Positions 24,311-30,827 of a stretch of DNA of 30,827 nt are shown in pieces. Origin of the DNA: Aquiflexum sp041751335. Its GTDB lineage: Bacteria > Bacteroidota > Bacteroidia > Cytophagales > Cyclobacteriaceae. A program made the translations under genes and the position numbers. The notes beneath the pieces are model-generated. The model was not told the DNA's origin and ran no database searches. It was given only the letters and a program-made list of their open reading frames with translations. The stretch is from the NCBI RefSeq assembly GCF_041751335.1, contig NZ_JBGSXS010000094.1:1-30827 (forward strand). Reading direction: 5' to 3'. Every line of letters begins with the position of its first letter. The stretch's first letter is position 1.

Positions 24311-25585
24311 TCACTTTTCAAACTCTCTCACCACCTTCTCTATGATATCACAGCATTCATGCAACTGTTCCTCGGTCATTACCAAAGGTGGTGCAAAGCG
24401 TATGATATTACCATGGGTAGGCTTCGCCAATAGGCCATTGTCTTTTAGGGCCACACACATATCCCATGCTGTGGTACTGTTTTCAGAATCATTGACAACG
24501 ACAGCATTGAGCAATCCCTTACCCCGTACAAGCTTTAGGATTTTGTATTTGTCCACCAATTTCTGCATTCTTACCCGGAATAGTTTTCCCAATTTCCGGG
24601 CATTTAAAGAAAGTTTTTCATCCCTGACAACTTCCAATGCGGTCATCGCAACCTTTGCTCCTAATGGATTGCCTCCAAAAGTGGACCCGTGCTGACCCGG
24701 TTTGATTACATTCATAATATGGTTGTCTGCCAACACTGCCGATACCGGATAAAAACCTCCTGAAATTGCCTTGCCCAAAATTAGCATATCCGGTTTGATG
24801 TAAGTATCCTGTTTTTCACAATGCCCCTCGCAGGTACAATTGCCACAAACTGCCAACAGCGAACCTGTTCGCGCAATACCTGTCTGGATTTCATCTGCTA
24901 TGAACAATACATTTTTGGATTTACATACCTCTGCCACCCTTCTCAAATAATCATCCGCAGGTGTATACACCCCTGCTTCTCCCTGAATAGGCTCAACTAA
25001 AAAAGCAACCACATTCTCCTCTTCCAACGCTTCCTCTAATGCTTTTATATTATCATAAGGTATTTTGATAAAGCCAGGGGTATAAGGACCAAAATTCTTT
25101 CTGGCATTTTCATCGTTTGAAAATGAGATGATAGTGGAAGTCCTTCCGTGAAAGTTGTTTTCAGCTACTATGATTTTAGCTTTGTTTTCATCTACTCCTT
25201 TAATTTCATAGCCCCATTTTCTAGCGATCTTGATGGCAGTCTCCACTCCTTCCGCCCCGGTATTCATGGGCAACACTTTATCAAAACCAAAATATTCGGT
25301 GATGTATTTCTCAAACGGTCCCAAAATATCATTGTAAAATGCCCTTGATGTCAAGGTCAATGTTCCGGCTTGCTCAATCAATGCATTTTTGATTCTTGGG
25401 TGACAATGGCCTTGGTTGACGGCAGAATAAGCAGATAGGAAATCATAATACTTCTTCCCTTCGACATCCCAAAGAAAAACACCTTCACCTTTTGACAACA
25501 CTACCGGTAAAGGATGGTAGTTGTGGGCTCCGTACTTGTCTTCCAGCACAATCGCCTGCTTGCTTGAGTTTATTGTTTCCATCAT
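24311..25585 (-). CDS. rocD: Ornithine aminotransferase (ornithine-oxo-acid transaminase)
   Basis: This 424-aa PLP enzyme starts at the ATG giving MMETINSSKQ; the frame also extends to a TTG eight codons upstream. It transfers the delta-amino group of ornithine to 2-oxoglutarate, giving glutamate semialdehyde. Class-III aminotransferase landmarks are NTGAEGVETAIK, the cofactor aspartate in ADEIQTG (Asp231) and the PLP lysine in LGKAISGG (Lys272). A cysteine-rich insertion lies between them (Cys247, 250, 252 and 256). It is followed by the HAD gene. pruA, encoding the next pathway enzyme, is about 4.4 kb away on the same strand. Confidence 0.95.
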   Translation of the reverse strand: MMETINSSKQAIVLEDKYGAHNYHPLPVVLSKGEGVFLWDVEGKKYYDFLSAYSAVNQGHCHPRIKNALIEQAGTLTLTSRAFYNDILGPFEKYITEYFGFDKVLPMNTGAEGVETAIKIARKWGYEIKGVDENKAKIIVAENNFHGRTSTIISFSNDENARKNFGPYTPGFIKIPYDNIKALEEALEEENVVAFLVEPIQGEAGVYTPADDYLRRVAEVCKSKNVLFIADEIQTGIARTGSLLAVCGNCTCEGHCEKQDTYIKPDMLILGKAISGGFYPVSAVLADNHIMNVIKPGQHGSTFGGNPLGAKVAMTALEVVRDEKLSLNARKLGKLFRVRMQKLVDKYKILKLVRGKGLLNAVVVNDSENSTTAWDMCVALKDNGLLAKPTHGNIIRFAPPLVMTEEQLHECCDIIEKVVREFEK

Positions 25586-25644
25586 AAAATTTGTAATTTC
25601 GCTGCCCAATCAAGGACAGATTTGACCGTATAAATCACTTTCGG

Positions 25645-25652
25645 CAAATATA
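25645..25652 (-). promoter_or_regulatory. Candidate -7 element of rocD
   Basis: Minus-strand TATATTTG is an exact TAnnTTTG match, 60 bases upstream of the rocD ATG, in the short gap before the divergent DUF5522 gene. A -33 box is not clear. Confidence 0.45.
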
Positions 25653-25675
25653 GTAAATGCCTTTAGGATAAAAGA

Positions 25676-25837
25676 ATGAATTCCAAAAAGAAGACAACAG
25701 CACCAATATCACTCATCCCGGGGGACTACTACATCAATGAAAATGGCCTCATGGTTTTCACCGCCCAATACCACCTCAGGAGGGGATATTGTTGTGATAG
25801 CGGCTGCAAACATTGCCCTTATAAGGAGAAGGGTTGA
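25676..25837 (+). CDS. DUF5522 small cysteine-rich protein
   Basis: This 53-aa protein runs from ATG (25676) to TGA (25835-25837). It contains PGDYYINENGLMVFTAQYHL followed by RRGYCCDSGCKHCPYK, a four-cysteine motif (CCxxGCxxCPY) that fits the small DUF5522 family and resembles a metal-binding knuckle. Function is unknown. It is divergent from rocD, with 90 bases between starts. A longer reading frame on the opposite strand is only its shadow. The assignment comes from recognising the conserved motif. Confidence 0.8.
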   Translation: MNSKKKTTAPISLIPGDYYINENGLMVFTAQYHLRRGYCCDSGCKHCPYKEKG

Positions 25838-26159
25838 GTTGTTGAGTTGTCCCTGATTTCTCTTTTCGAACGAAGCTAGAAATCTATACAACCTTAAAGT
25901 TTTCAGACTTCTCTCCCGTACTAATGGCGGGATCGAGTTGAAAAACAGATGTCGTCCTATATGGACTTAAACACTATATACATTTCAAAATTTATCAAGC
26001 TCCAAATTCATCAATTCTTGGTACTTGGCTTAATGTACTTGATACAAACTTTACCCTTATCACTCATTTCAAAGGTCTCAAATCTCCTGTCTTGTGTCTC
26101 ACGTCTCACATCTCATGTCTCACATCTAAAAACTTTACCGAATATTTTCGAACCCTGCC
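25838..26159. other. Non-coding region with a heptad array upstream of rpmB
   Basis: About 320 bases after the DUF5522 gene carry no gene. The part from 26074 to 26129 is a period-7 array; the rest is unremarkable AT-rich sequence without a clear terminator. Confidence 0.5.
26074..26129. repeat. Heptanucleotide array, YRTCTCA type
   Basis: Eight in-phase 7-base units all have TCT at positions 3-5, most of the form TGTCTCA, CGTCTCA or CATCTCA. The reverse complement of the array at 12900-12934 fits the same consensus. It ends about 30 bases before the rpmB promoter. Confidence 0.85.
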
Positions 26160-26160
26160 C

Positions 26161-26190
26161 TTGGTAATTCAGGTAAAAGTCCGATATTTG
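26161..26190 (+). promoter_or_regulatory. Candidate promoter of the rpmB operon
   Basis: TTGG (26161-26164), an 18-base spacer and GATATTTG (26183-26190) fit the Bacteroidota TTTG / TAnnTTTG promoter, with one mismatch in each box. The start point would be near 26197, giving a leader of about 38 bases. Confidence 0.55.
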
Positions 26191-26234
26191 CAAACTCAAT
26201 TGGAAAAACGTCTTTAATAATACGATCATATATC

Positions 26235-26477
26235 ATGGCAAAAGTTTGTGACATCACCGGTAAAAGACCTCGAGTAGGTAATAATGTATCGCACGCGAAC
26301 AACAAGACCAAGCGTAAGTTTTATCCAAACTTGCACAAGAAAAGCTTTTATGTTCCTGAAGAGGATGCTTGGATCACGTTGAAAGTTTGTACCAAAGCCC
26401 TAAGAACTATCAATAAAAAAGGCATCACTGCCGTATTGAAAGAAGCTCAGGAAAAAGGATTCATTGTAATTAGATAA
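26235..26477 (+). CDS. rpmB: 50S ribosomal protein L28 (bL28)
   Basis: This 80-aa protein begins MAKVCDITGKRPRVGNNVSHANNKTKRKFYPNL, the L28 signature, and has the usual length. Only one cysteine is present, so it is the form without a zinc-binding cysteine set. It is part of the large ribosomal subunit. First gene of the rpmB-rpmG-DUF4295 operon, with 33 bases before rpmG. Confidence 0.97.
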   Translation: MAKVCDITGKRPRVGNNVSHANNKTKRKFYPNLHKKSFYVPEEDAWITLKVCTKALRTINKKGITAVLKEAQEKGFIVIR

Positions 26478-26510
26478 ACATCGGGTTTACCCAATAAATA
26501 ATATAGAGCG

Positions 26511-26693
26511 ATGGCTAAGAAAGGTAACAGAGTTCAAGTGATAATGGAATGTACGGAGCATAAAGCTACCGGTCTTCCTGGTACTTCAAGGTACATCACT
26601 ACCAAAAACCGTAAGAACACTACTGAGAGATTGGAATTGAAAAAATTCAACCCAATTTTGAAGAAAATGACGGTACATAAAGAAATTAAATAA
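26511..26693 (+). CDS. rpmG: 50S ribosomal protein L33 (bL33)
   Basis: This 60-aa protein reads MAKKGNRVQVIMECTEHK, then the conserved TSRYITTKNRKNTTERLELKKF segment of L33. It has a single cysteine, so it is the zinc-free form. It is part of the large subunit, near the E site. It lies between rpmB and the DUF4295 gene, with 40 bases before the latter. Confidence 0.97.
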   Translation: MAKKGNRVQVIMECTEHKATGLPGTSRYITTKNRKNTTERLELKKFNPILKKMTVHKEIK

Positions 26694-26733
26694 TTTAGGT
26701 TCTTGCTGAGGCAACCTAACAAATCTCAATAAT

Positions 26734-26886
26734 ATGGCTAAGAAAGTAGTAGCAACCCTGAAAAAAGAAGGCGGCGTAACTTACGCTAAGGTAATTAGAG
26801 CTATCAAGTCTGATAAAACCGGTGCATATACCTTCAAAGAAGAAATGGTTCCAGCCGCAATGGTTCAGGATACTTTGAAAAAATAA
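26734..26886 (+). CDS. DUF4295 small basic ribosome-associated protein (candidate bL38)
   Basis: This 50-aa basic protein begins MAKKVVATLKKEGGVTYAKV and ends MVQDTLKK. In Bacteroidota a DUF4295 gene regularly follows rpmG. A Bacteroidota-specific ribosomal protein, bL38, was seen in the Flavobacterium johnsoniae ribosome structure; I believe it corresponds to this family, but that link is from memory and unverified. The operon, size and charge all fit a ribosomal protein. It sits 23 bases before the operon terminator. Confidence 0.85.
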   Translation: MAKKVVATLKKEGGVTYAKVIRAIKSDKTGAYTFKEEMVPAAMVQDTLKK

Positions 26887-26909
26887 TATCCTGCCCGTGA
26901 GGCAAGTAT

Positions 26910-26946
26910 AAGTCCCTTCAGGTAAAGTCTTTGAAGGGACTTTTTT
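26910..26946 (+). terminator. Rho-independent terminator of the rpmB operon
   Basis: AGTCCCTTCA (26911-26920) and TGAAGGGACT (26932-26941) form a ten-bp perfect stem with an eleven-base loop and a T-tract. It ends the rpmB-rpmG-DUF4295 operon before ftsY. Confidence 0.92.
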
Positions 26947-27119
26947 GTTACATTGAAGTCAAAATTATTTTCAAGCTATTCTTGGCATAATATTATCTCT
27001 ACGTTTAATATGTAGATCAAAATATCCAATAATATCCAGTATCAATAAATATCTACTTGGGACAATAATCCAAAGATCGTTATGTATCATCAGGAGATCA
27101 TTTATAATCAATTAGACAT

Positions 27120-28076
27120 ATGGGAATTTTCGGTTTTTTTACCAAAGACAAAAAAGAAAGTCTTGATCAAGGTCTTCAAAAGTCCAGCGAAAATATTTTT
27201 TCCAAACTCAGCAAAGCTGTAGTCGGCAAATCCAAGGTTGATGAGGAAGTACTAGACGAACTCGAAGAAATCCTGATAACCTCAGATGTAGGTGTGGATA
27301 CCACCATCAAAATCATCAGAAGAATAGAAGAACGCGTATCTAAGGACAAATACCTAAATACAACAGAACTTGATGTCATCCTTAGGGAAGAGATCATGGG
27401 CTTGATGGAAGAAAACAAAAGCGCCGACCTTTCTGATTTTGATCTGCCTGCTAATAAAAAACCTTATGTGATCATGGTAGTTGGTGTCAATGGCGTTGGC
27501 AAAACCACTACCATCGGCAAATTGGCACACCAATTTAAGGGCGCTGGAAAATCTGTAATTTTAGGAGCTGCTGATACTTTTCGAGCTGCCGCAGTAGATC
27601 AGTTGATTCTTTGGGGTGAAAGGGTTGGTGTACCTGTGGTTTCCCATGGTATGAATACAGATCCGGCCTCAGTTGCCTTTGATGCTGTAAAACGAGGAGT
27701 GGATACCGGTGCAGATGTAGTCATAGTAGATACCGCAGGCCGACTACATACCAAAGTCAACCTGATGAATGAATTGACTAAAATAAAAAAAGTCATGCAG
27801 AAATTCATCGATGATGCTCCCCATGAAATCTTATTGGTCCTAGACGGTTCTACCGGACAAAATGCCTTTATACAAGCCCAGGAATTTATCAAAGCTACAG
27901 ATATCACGGCCTTGGCCATCACCAAATTGGACGGAACAGCCAAAGGTGGCGTAGTCATCGGCATCTCCGACCAATTCAAAATCCCGGTGAAATACATCGG
28001 TGTAGGTGAAAAAATGACCGATCTGCAAGTATTCAACAGAAAAGAATTTGTGGATTCTTTGTTTAAAAAGAAGTGA
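27120..28076 (+). CDS. ftsY: Signal recognition particle receptor FtsY
   Basis: This 318-aa SRP GTPase docks ribosome-SRP complexes at the inner membrane. The P-loop is GVNGVGKTT (122-130), followed by DTFRAAAVDQL (about 152-162), DTAGR (204-208) and TKLDGTAKGG (268-277). The N-terminal part (1-110) is a short NG-type helical bundle starting MGIFGFFTKDKKE; it lacks the long acidic A domain of E. coli FtsY, as is common in Bacteroidota. It starts 173 bases after the ribosomal operon terminator and so has its own promoter. It ends FKKK. Confidence 0.96.
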   Translation: MGIFGFFTKDKKESLDQGLQKSSENIFSKLSKAVVGKSKVDEEVLDELEEILITSDVGVDTTIKIIRRIEERVSKDKYLNTTELDVILREEIMGLMEENKSADLSDFDLPANKKPYVIMVVGVNGVGKTTTIGKLAHQFKGAGKSVILGAADTFRAAAVDQLILWGERVGVPVVSHGMNTDPASVAFDAVKRGVDTGADVVIVDTAGRLHTKVNLMNELTKIKKVMQKFIDDAPHEILLVLDGSTGQNAFIQAQEFIKATDITALAITKLDGTAKGGVVIGISDQFKIPVKYIGVGEKMTDLQVFNRKEFVDSLFKKK

Positions 28077-28328
28077 TAGGTGCCAAACCTTTGAATTCTT
28101 TTTCAGACCTCGAAGGTTTAGAAATAGTTTTAAGTTATAAACAGAACCTGTAGAAAATTTATTTTTACCATATAGGAGTCATATTGCTCACATAGTCTAC
28201 AGGTAACCAACATCAACGAACGAATCAAAATCTATGTTTCCTATGTTTCTATGTGGTAATTTAAAAGCTTTCATTAGTAAGTATCCTCAGTTAAAGAAAA
28301 ATTGATTGAGGATTTGTGATACCTCATA

Positions 28329-28364
28329 GTCCAAATAAATCACAAAGTTTATTTGGACATTTTT
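28329..28364 (+). terminator. Rho-independent terminator candidate downstream of ftsY
   Basis: GTCCAAATAAA and TTTATTTGGAC are exact 11-base arms around an eight-base loop, followed by ATTTTT. It is about 250 bases past ftsY, which is far but not excluded for a convergent gene pair. Confidence 0.55.
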
Positions 28365-28432
28365 CCCTTACACCAATATTTATAGAAAAAGAGCCTTGTG
28401 TTTTAAGAATCTAAGTGGCATGATAAAGGCAA

Positions 28433-28464
28433 AGACCTTCGGGTTTCTGAAAACCCCAAAGGTC
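28433..28464 (-). terminator. GACCTT-type hairpin after the DUF4221 gene
   Basis: GACCTTcGGGTTT and AAACCCcAAAGGTC form an imperfect hairpin 13 bases past the DUF4221 stop codon. The following minus-strand sequence is moderately T-rich. It shares the GACCTTCGG word with hairpins at 29742-29779 and 29864-29896. Confidence 0.45.
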
Positions 28465-28476
28465 AAACCCCAAACC

Positions 28477-29595
28477 TCAGATGTCTACTCGAACCCTTAC
28501 ATACCCCTCAAAATCATCACTTAGCTGTGGGATCAATTTGAGATAAAGACCTTGGGGCGTAGAGAACCCGAATCCTGAAAACATTTCATTTGTAAAAAAC
28601 ACCTCCCCTTTTTTCTCCAATTGCTCATCCAAAATGATAAAACTGGTTTTATTCAATTTCAAGTCATCTTTTCCTTCATTACCTATCACAAGATAACGCA
28701 GGATAATTTTCTGGTAGGGATCATGAAGCAACCATTTGTAACGACTTGAATTAAGATTTGGAAGAAATACTGTCCATTCCCCGTGTGGCTCAGTTTTTCC
28801 CTTTTCAAATATCAAAGTATGAGAACTTTTTCCATCTACCCAAAACTTCTTTTCCCCATTTAAAACCAATAGTGAGTCTGTTGCCGGAAAACTTATCAAA
28901 TGCTTCCCTGAAACATATTTATGGGAATAAACACCCAACTCAGGGTCATCCAAAAATTGCTTATATCCTTCCGGATATTTGAAAGAAATCTGCTTACTCT
29001 CCCCGCTATCGAAATCAAAAACCCAAATCCAATCCTCATAGGAAAGATTTGGTTCCTTCAATACGAAAGGCACATCCAAGACAATCAGCTTTTTCTCAGA
29101 ACTTATCCAAGTGATGGAATTTCCGTTCATGGTATTGAAATTTGCACTTATTCTATCTTCACTCACTTCAGGAAATTTCATGCGATCCACCACTTTTCCG
29201 TTCAAGTCTGATCGCACTATTTGCTTATTGTCAGAAATAAAAAACATATCATTTTCAGTAATCAAATATCCGGAGATCCATGTACCAATGCCATCCGGAC
29301 CTTCCTTTTCAAATTCCTGTACGTTCATTAATTTCCCGTCTGTATAACTATATTTCAGAAGCCTATAATTGACAAAGGCATATAAAAACTCCACCCCATT
29401 AATTTCAATGTAAGTCAAATCAGATGGGAGAATTTTTGTCTTGGTATCTTTTTCCAGATAAAGGGTATCCACAATAAATTCCTTCAAATCGCCGGTGAAT
29501 AATTCGGTGGATTTAGGATTTCTGATTGAACAGGAAAAAGAAATAGCAATTACAACAAAGCATAACACCAGATTTCTCAAATCAAAAATTATCAT
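28477..29595 (-). CDS. DUF4221 lipoprotein
   Basis: This 372-aa protein has a lipobox at ISFSC (Cys22), so it is probably a membrane-anchored lipoprotein. The mature protein shows repeated beta-hairpins with aromatic and glycine turns (TDGKLMNVQEF, NDMFFISDNKQIVRSD, HLISFPATDSLLVL), as in a beta-propeller-like DUF4221 protein. Function is unknown. It is a single gene with a hairpin on its 3' side. Minus-strand TAGTTTTG at 29620-29613 could be its -7 box. Identification rests on overall pattern and lipobox. Confidence 0.78.
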   Translation of the reverse strand: MIIFDLRNLVLCFVVIAISFSCSIRNPKSTELFTGDLKEFIVDTLYLEKDTKTKILPSDLTYIEINGVEFLYAFVNYRLLKYSYTDGKLMNVQEFEKEGPDGIGTWISGYLITENDMFFISDNKQIVRSDLNGKVVDRMKFPEVSEDRISANFNTMNGNSITWISSEKKLIVLDVPFVLKEPNLSYEDWIWVFDFDSGESKQISFKYPEGYKQFLDDPELGVYSHKYVSGKHLISFPATDSLLVLNGEKKFWVDGKSSHTLIFEKGKTEPHGEWTVFLPNLNSSRYKWLLHDPYQKIILRYLVIGNEGKDDLKLNKTSFIILDEQLEKKGEVFFTNEMFSGFGFSTPQGLYLKLIPQLSDDFEGYVRVRVDI

Positions 29596-29612
29596 ATCAT
29601 CTAAGTTTATTT

Positions 29613-29620
29613 CAAAACTA
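29613..29620 (-). promoter_or_regulatory. Candidate -7 element of the DUF4221 gene
   Basis: Minus-strand TAGTTTTG matches TAnnTTTG and lies 18 bases before the ATG. The nearest TTTG-like -33 candidate is about 25 bases further, a little too far. Confidence 0.35.
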
Positions 29621-29741
29621 AAAATATATGTAAATAACTATGTTGCAAAAAAAGGTCTTCAAAAAAATTTGCTTTTGGACTTGAATACAACTTATTAACG
29701 TCCATTCCCATTTTCGGATTTCAATAGTTATCAATAATAAT

Positions 29742-29779
29742 AAAAAGACCCCGGATCATATACATCCGAAGGTCTTTTT
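29742..29779. terminator. Bidirectional Rho-independent terminator
   Basis: AAAAAGACC (29742-29750) pairs with GGTCTTTTT (29771-29779) and GGAT with ATCC inside it. Poly-T follows the stem on both strands. The likely user is pruA, on the minus strand, with the repeat region lying between. Confidence 0.85.
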
Positions 29780-29863
29780 ATATTTTACCACTAACCTCCA
29801 ATCAATCACAATTCCCAAATCTTGGCTCCCCGATACTTGGGACAGGCTTAGATTCTTGGTAAA

Positions 29864-29896
29864 GACCTTCGGATCCGCCGTGGGGACCCATAGGTC
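29864..29896. repeat. GACCTTCGG-type hairpin repeat
   Basis: GACCT and AGGTC close a hairpin; the left side GACCTTCGGATCCG and the GGACC of the right side recall the hairpins at 28433-28464 and 29742-29779. It lies directly before the heptad array. Confidence 0.45.
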
Positions 29897-29897
29897 A

Positions 29898-29953
29898 CAA
29901 ATCTCGTCTCTTGTCTCTAAAGTCTCGTCTCTAATCTCTCGCTTCTTGCTTCT
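29898..29953. repeat. Heptanucleotide array, NNNNTCT type, touching the pruA stop
   Basis: Eight in-phase 7-base units all end in TCT (for example CGTCTCT, TGTCTCT, CGCTTCT). A ninth, weaker unit (29954-29960) includes the TCA that is the complement of the pruA stop codon, so the array begins at the gene's end. Confidence 0.85.
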
Positions 29954-29957
29954 TTCC

Positions 29958-30827
29958 TCAATCTTTACCCAAAAACGGATACCTATAATCCACCTGAGAC
30001 ACAAAGGTTTCCTTAATAGTCCTTGGTGATACCCATCTGAGTAAGTTGATCATGGATCCGGCTTTGTCATTGGTCCCGGAAGCCCTTGCCCCACCAAATG
30101 GTTGCTGTCCGACGACTGCACCTGTCGGTTTGTCATTGATATAGAAGTTTCCGGCAGCATTTCTCAGTTTCTGGGTAGCTAACTCAATGGCATATCGATC
30201 TTGGGAGAAAACAGCACCTGTCAAGGCATAAGGGGAAGTCTGATCTACCAATTCCAACGCTTCTTCAAAGTGTTCTGCTTGGTAAACATATATTGTCAAA
30301 ACTGGACCAAATATCTCCTCACACATAGTAGTATACATGGGGTCTTTGGTTACAATCACTGTTGGTTCGATAAAGTAACCTTTGGACTTGTCAAAATTGC
30401 CGCCTGAGATGATTTCCACGCCATCTGCTTTCTTAGCTTCAGATATATAATTGGAGATTTTATCAAATGCTTTTTCATCAATCACAGCATTGATGAAATT
30501 GGTAAAATCTTCCGTCGGCCCCATTTTCATAGATGCCAGATCTTCCAATAAATATTTCTTCACATCAGCCCATAGATTGAAAGGGATATAAGCCCTTGAA
30601 GCAGCAGAACATTTTTGGCCTTGGAATTCAAAAGCTCCCCTTGACAATCCCACTGCCACTGCTTTGGGATTTGCCGATTTATGGGCAATCACAAAATCCT
30701 TTCCACCAGTTTCACCAACGATTCTTGGATAGGACTTATACTTAAAGATATTTTGCCCAATGGTCTTCCAGATATGTTGAAAAACACCAGTAGATCCTGT
30801 AAAGTGAATTCCGGCAAAATCAGGATG
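29958..30827 (-). CDS. pruA: L-glutamate gamma-semialdehyde (P5C) dehydrogenase, C-terminal part (start off window)
   Basis: The frame is open from the right edge to the stop at 29960-29958, giving the last 289 residues of an enzyme of about 540. It oxidises glutamate semialdehyde to glutamate with NAD in proline and ornithine breakdown. Visible landmarks are FTGSTGVFQ, the catalytic-glutamate motif GETGGKDF, the catalytic-cysteine motif FEFQGQKCSAASRAY and EEIFGPVLTIYVY. The C-terminal PFGGARASGTNDKAG segment is typical of this family. A heptad array lies at its 3' end and a strong terminator about 180 bases further. It complements rocD, 4.4 kb away. Confidence 0.95.
   Translation of the reverse strand, partial: HPDFAGIHFTGSTGVFQHIWKTIGQNIFKYKSYPRIVGETGGKDFVIAHKSANPKAVAVGLSRGAFEFQGQKCSAASRAYIPFNLWADVKKYLLEDLASMKMGPTEDFTNFINAVIDEKAFDKISNYISEAKKADGVEIISGGNFDKSKGYFIEPTVIVTKDPMYTTMCEEIFGPVLTIYVYQAEHFEEALELVDQTSPYALTGAVFSQDRYAIELATQKLRNAAGNFYINDKPTGAVVGQQPFGGARASGTNDKAGSMINLLRWVSPRTIKETFVSQVDYRYPFLGKD

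Larger units (their letters stand above)
28077..28476. other. Non-coding region with several hairpins after ftsY
   Basis: This 400-base gap between convergent genes has no gene. It holds AAACCTT...AAGGTTT (about 28087-28122), ATCCTCA...TGAGGAT (about 28283-28313), a strong 11-bp hairpin (28329-28358) and a GACCTT-type hairpin (28433-28464). Confidence 0.6.

Noticed and set aside
25709..25891. 60-codon minus-strand open frame
   Set aside because: It is the antisense shadow of the DUF5522 gene, whose cysteine motif is clearly conserved-looking on the plus strand.

Overview
The window reads as chromosomal DNA of a gliding-lineage Bacteroidota, most likely Cytophagales and probably Cyclobacteriaceae (Algoriphagus-like). 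Supporting signs are a gldA-gldF-gldG gliding cluster, DUF5686, DUF4249 and DUF4221 envelope proteins, an rpmB-rpmG-DUF4295 ribosomal operon, start codons that mostly lack a Shine-Dalgarno sequence, and TAnnTTTG-type promoter elements. The family placement is inference; the phylum is well supported. I see no rRNA, tRNA, CRISPR array, prophage or intact insertion sequence.

Region 1 (1-6000, minus strand): gldA, gldF and gldG overlap by one to three bases and form one operon; gldG runs off the left edge. Upstream lies about 0.75 kb of non-coding DNA packed with period-7 repeats, a duplicated ~90-bp unit and a 36-bp-arm inverted repeat. This ends at a broken toxin-antitoxin pair (intact DUF2683-type antitoxin, 20-codon toxin stub), followed by a large DUF5686 outer-membrane protein.

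Region 2 (6100-10750, plus): a TonB-dependent receptor translationally coupled to a DUF4249 lipoprotein, followed by a second, tandemly duplicated DUF4249 lipoprotein.

Region 3 (10750-13520, plus): dnaK, with a cluster of TGACA/TGTCA boxes and a sigma-54-like -24/-12 element upstream, then a lone, enlarged GroES-like co-chaperonin whose leader is a period-7 repeat array.

Region 4 (13560-25600, minus): a fatty-acid desaturase-like membrane protein, a small secreted protein, an outer-membrane porin with the ammonium transporter amt, hemB, a two-gene ABC transporter, a TlpA-like thioredoxin, a Porin_O_P porin, and a HAD hydrolase coupled to ornithine aminotransferase (rocD). The rocD-HAD unit ends at a 28-bp perfect hairpin.

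Region 5 (25676-28076, plus): a 53-aa DUF5522 protein, rpmB, rpmG, a 50-aa DUF4295 protein and ftsY. Region 6 (28477-30827, minus): a DUF4221 lipoprotein and the C-terminal half of pruA (P5C dehydrogenase), which completes the ornithine-to-glutamate route begun by rocD.

The protein genes are mainly conserved housekeeping or envelope genes. The less ordinary content is between genes: a dispersed family of degenerate heptanucleotide arrays (six in this window, two touching a start or stop codon), the dnaK control region, the long perfect hairpin, and the decayed toxin-antitoxin locus. I found no clearly novel multi-gene system.
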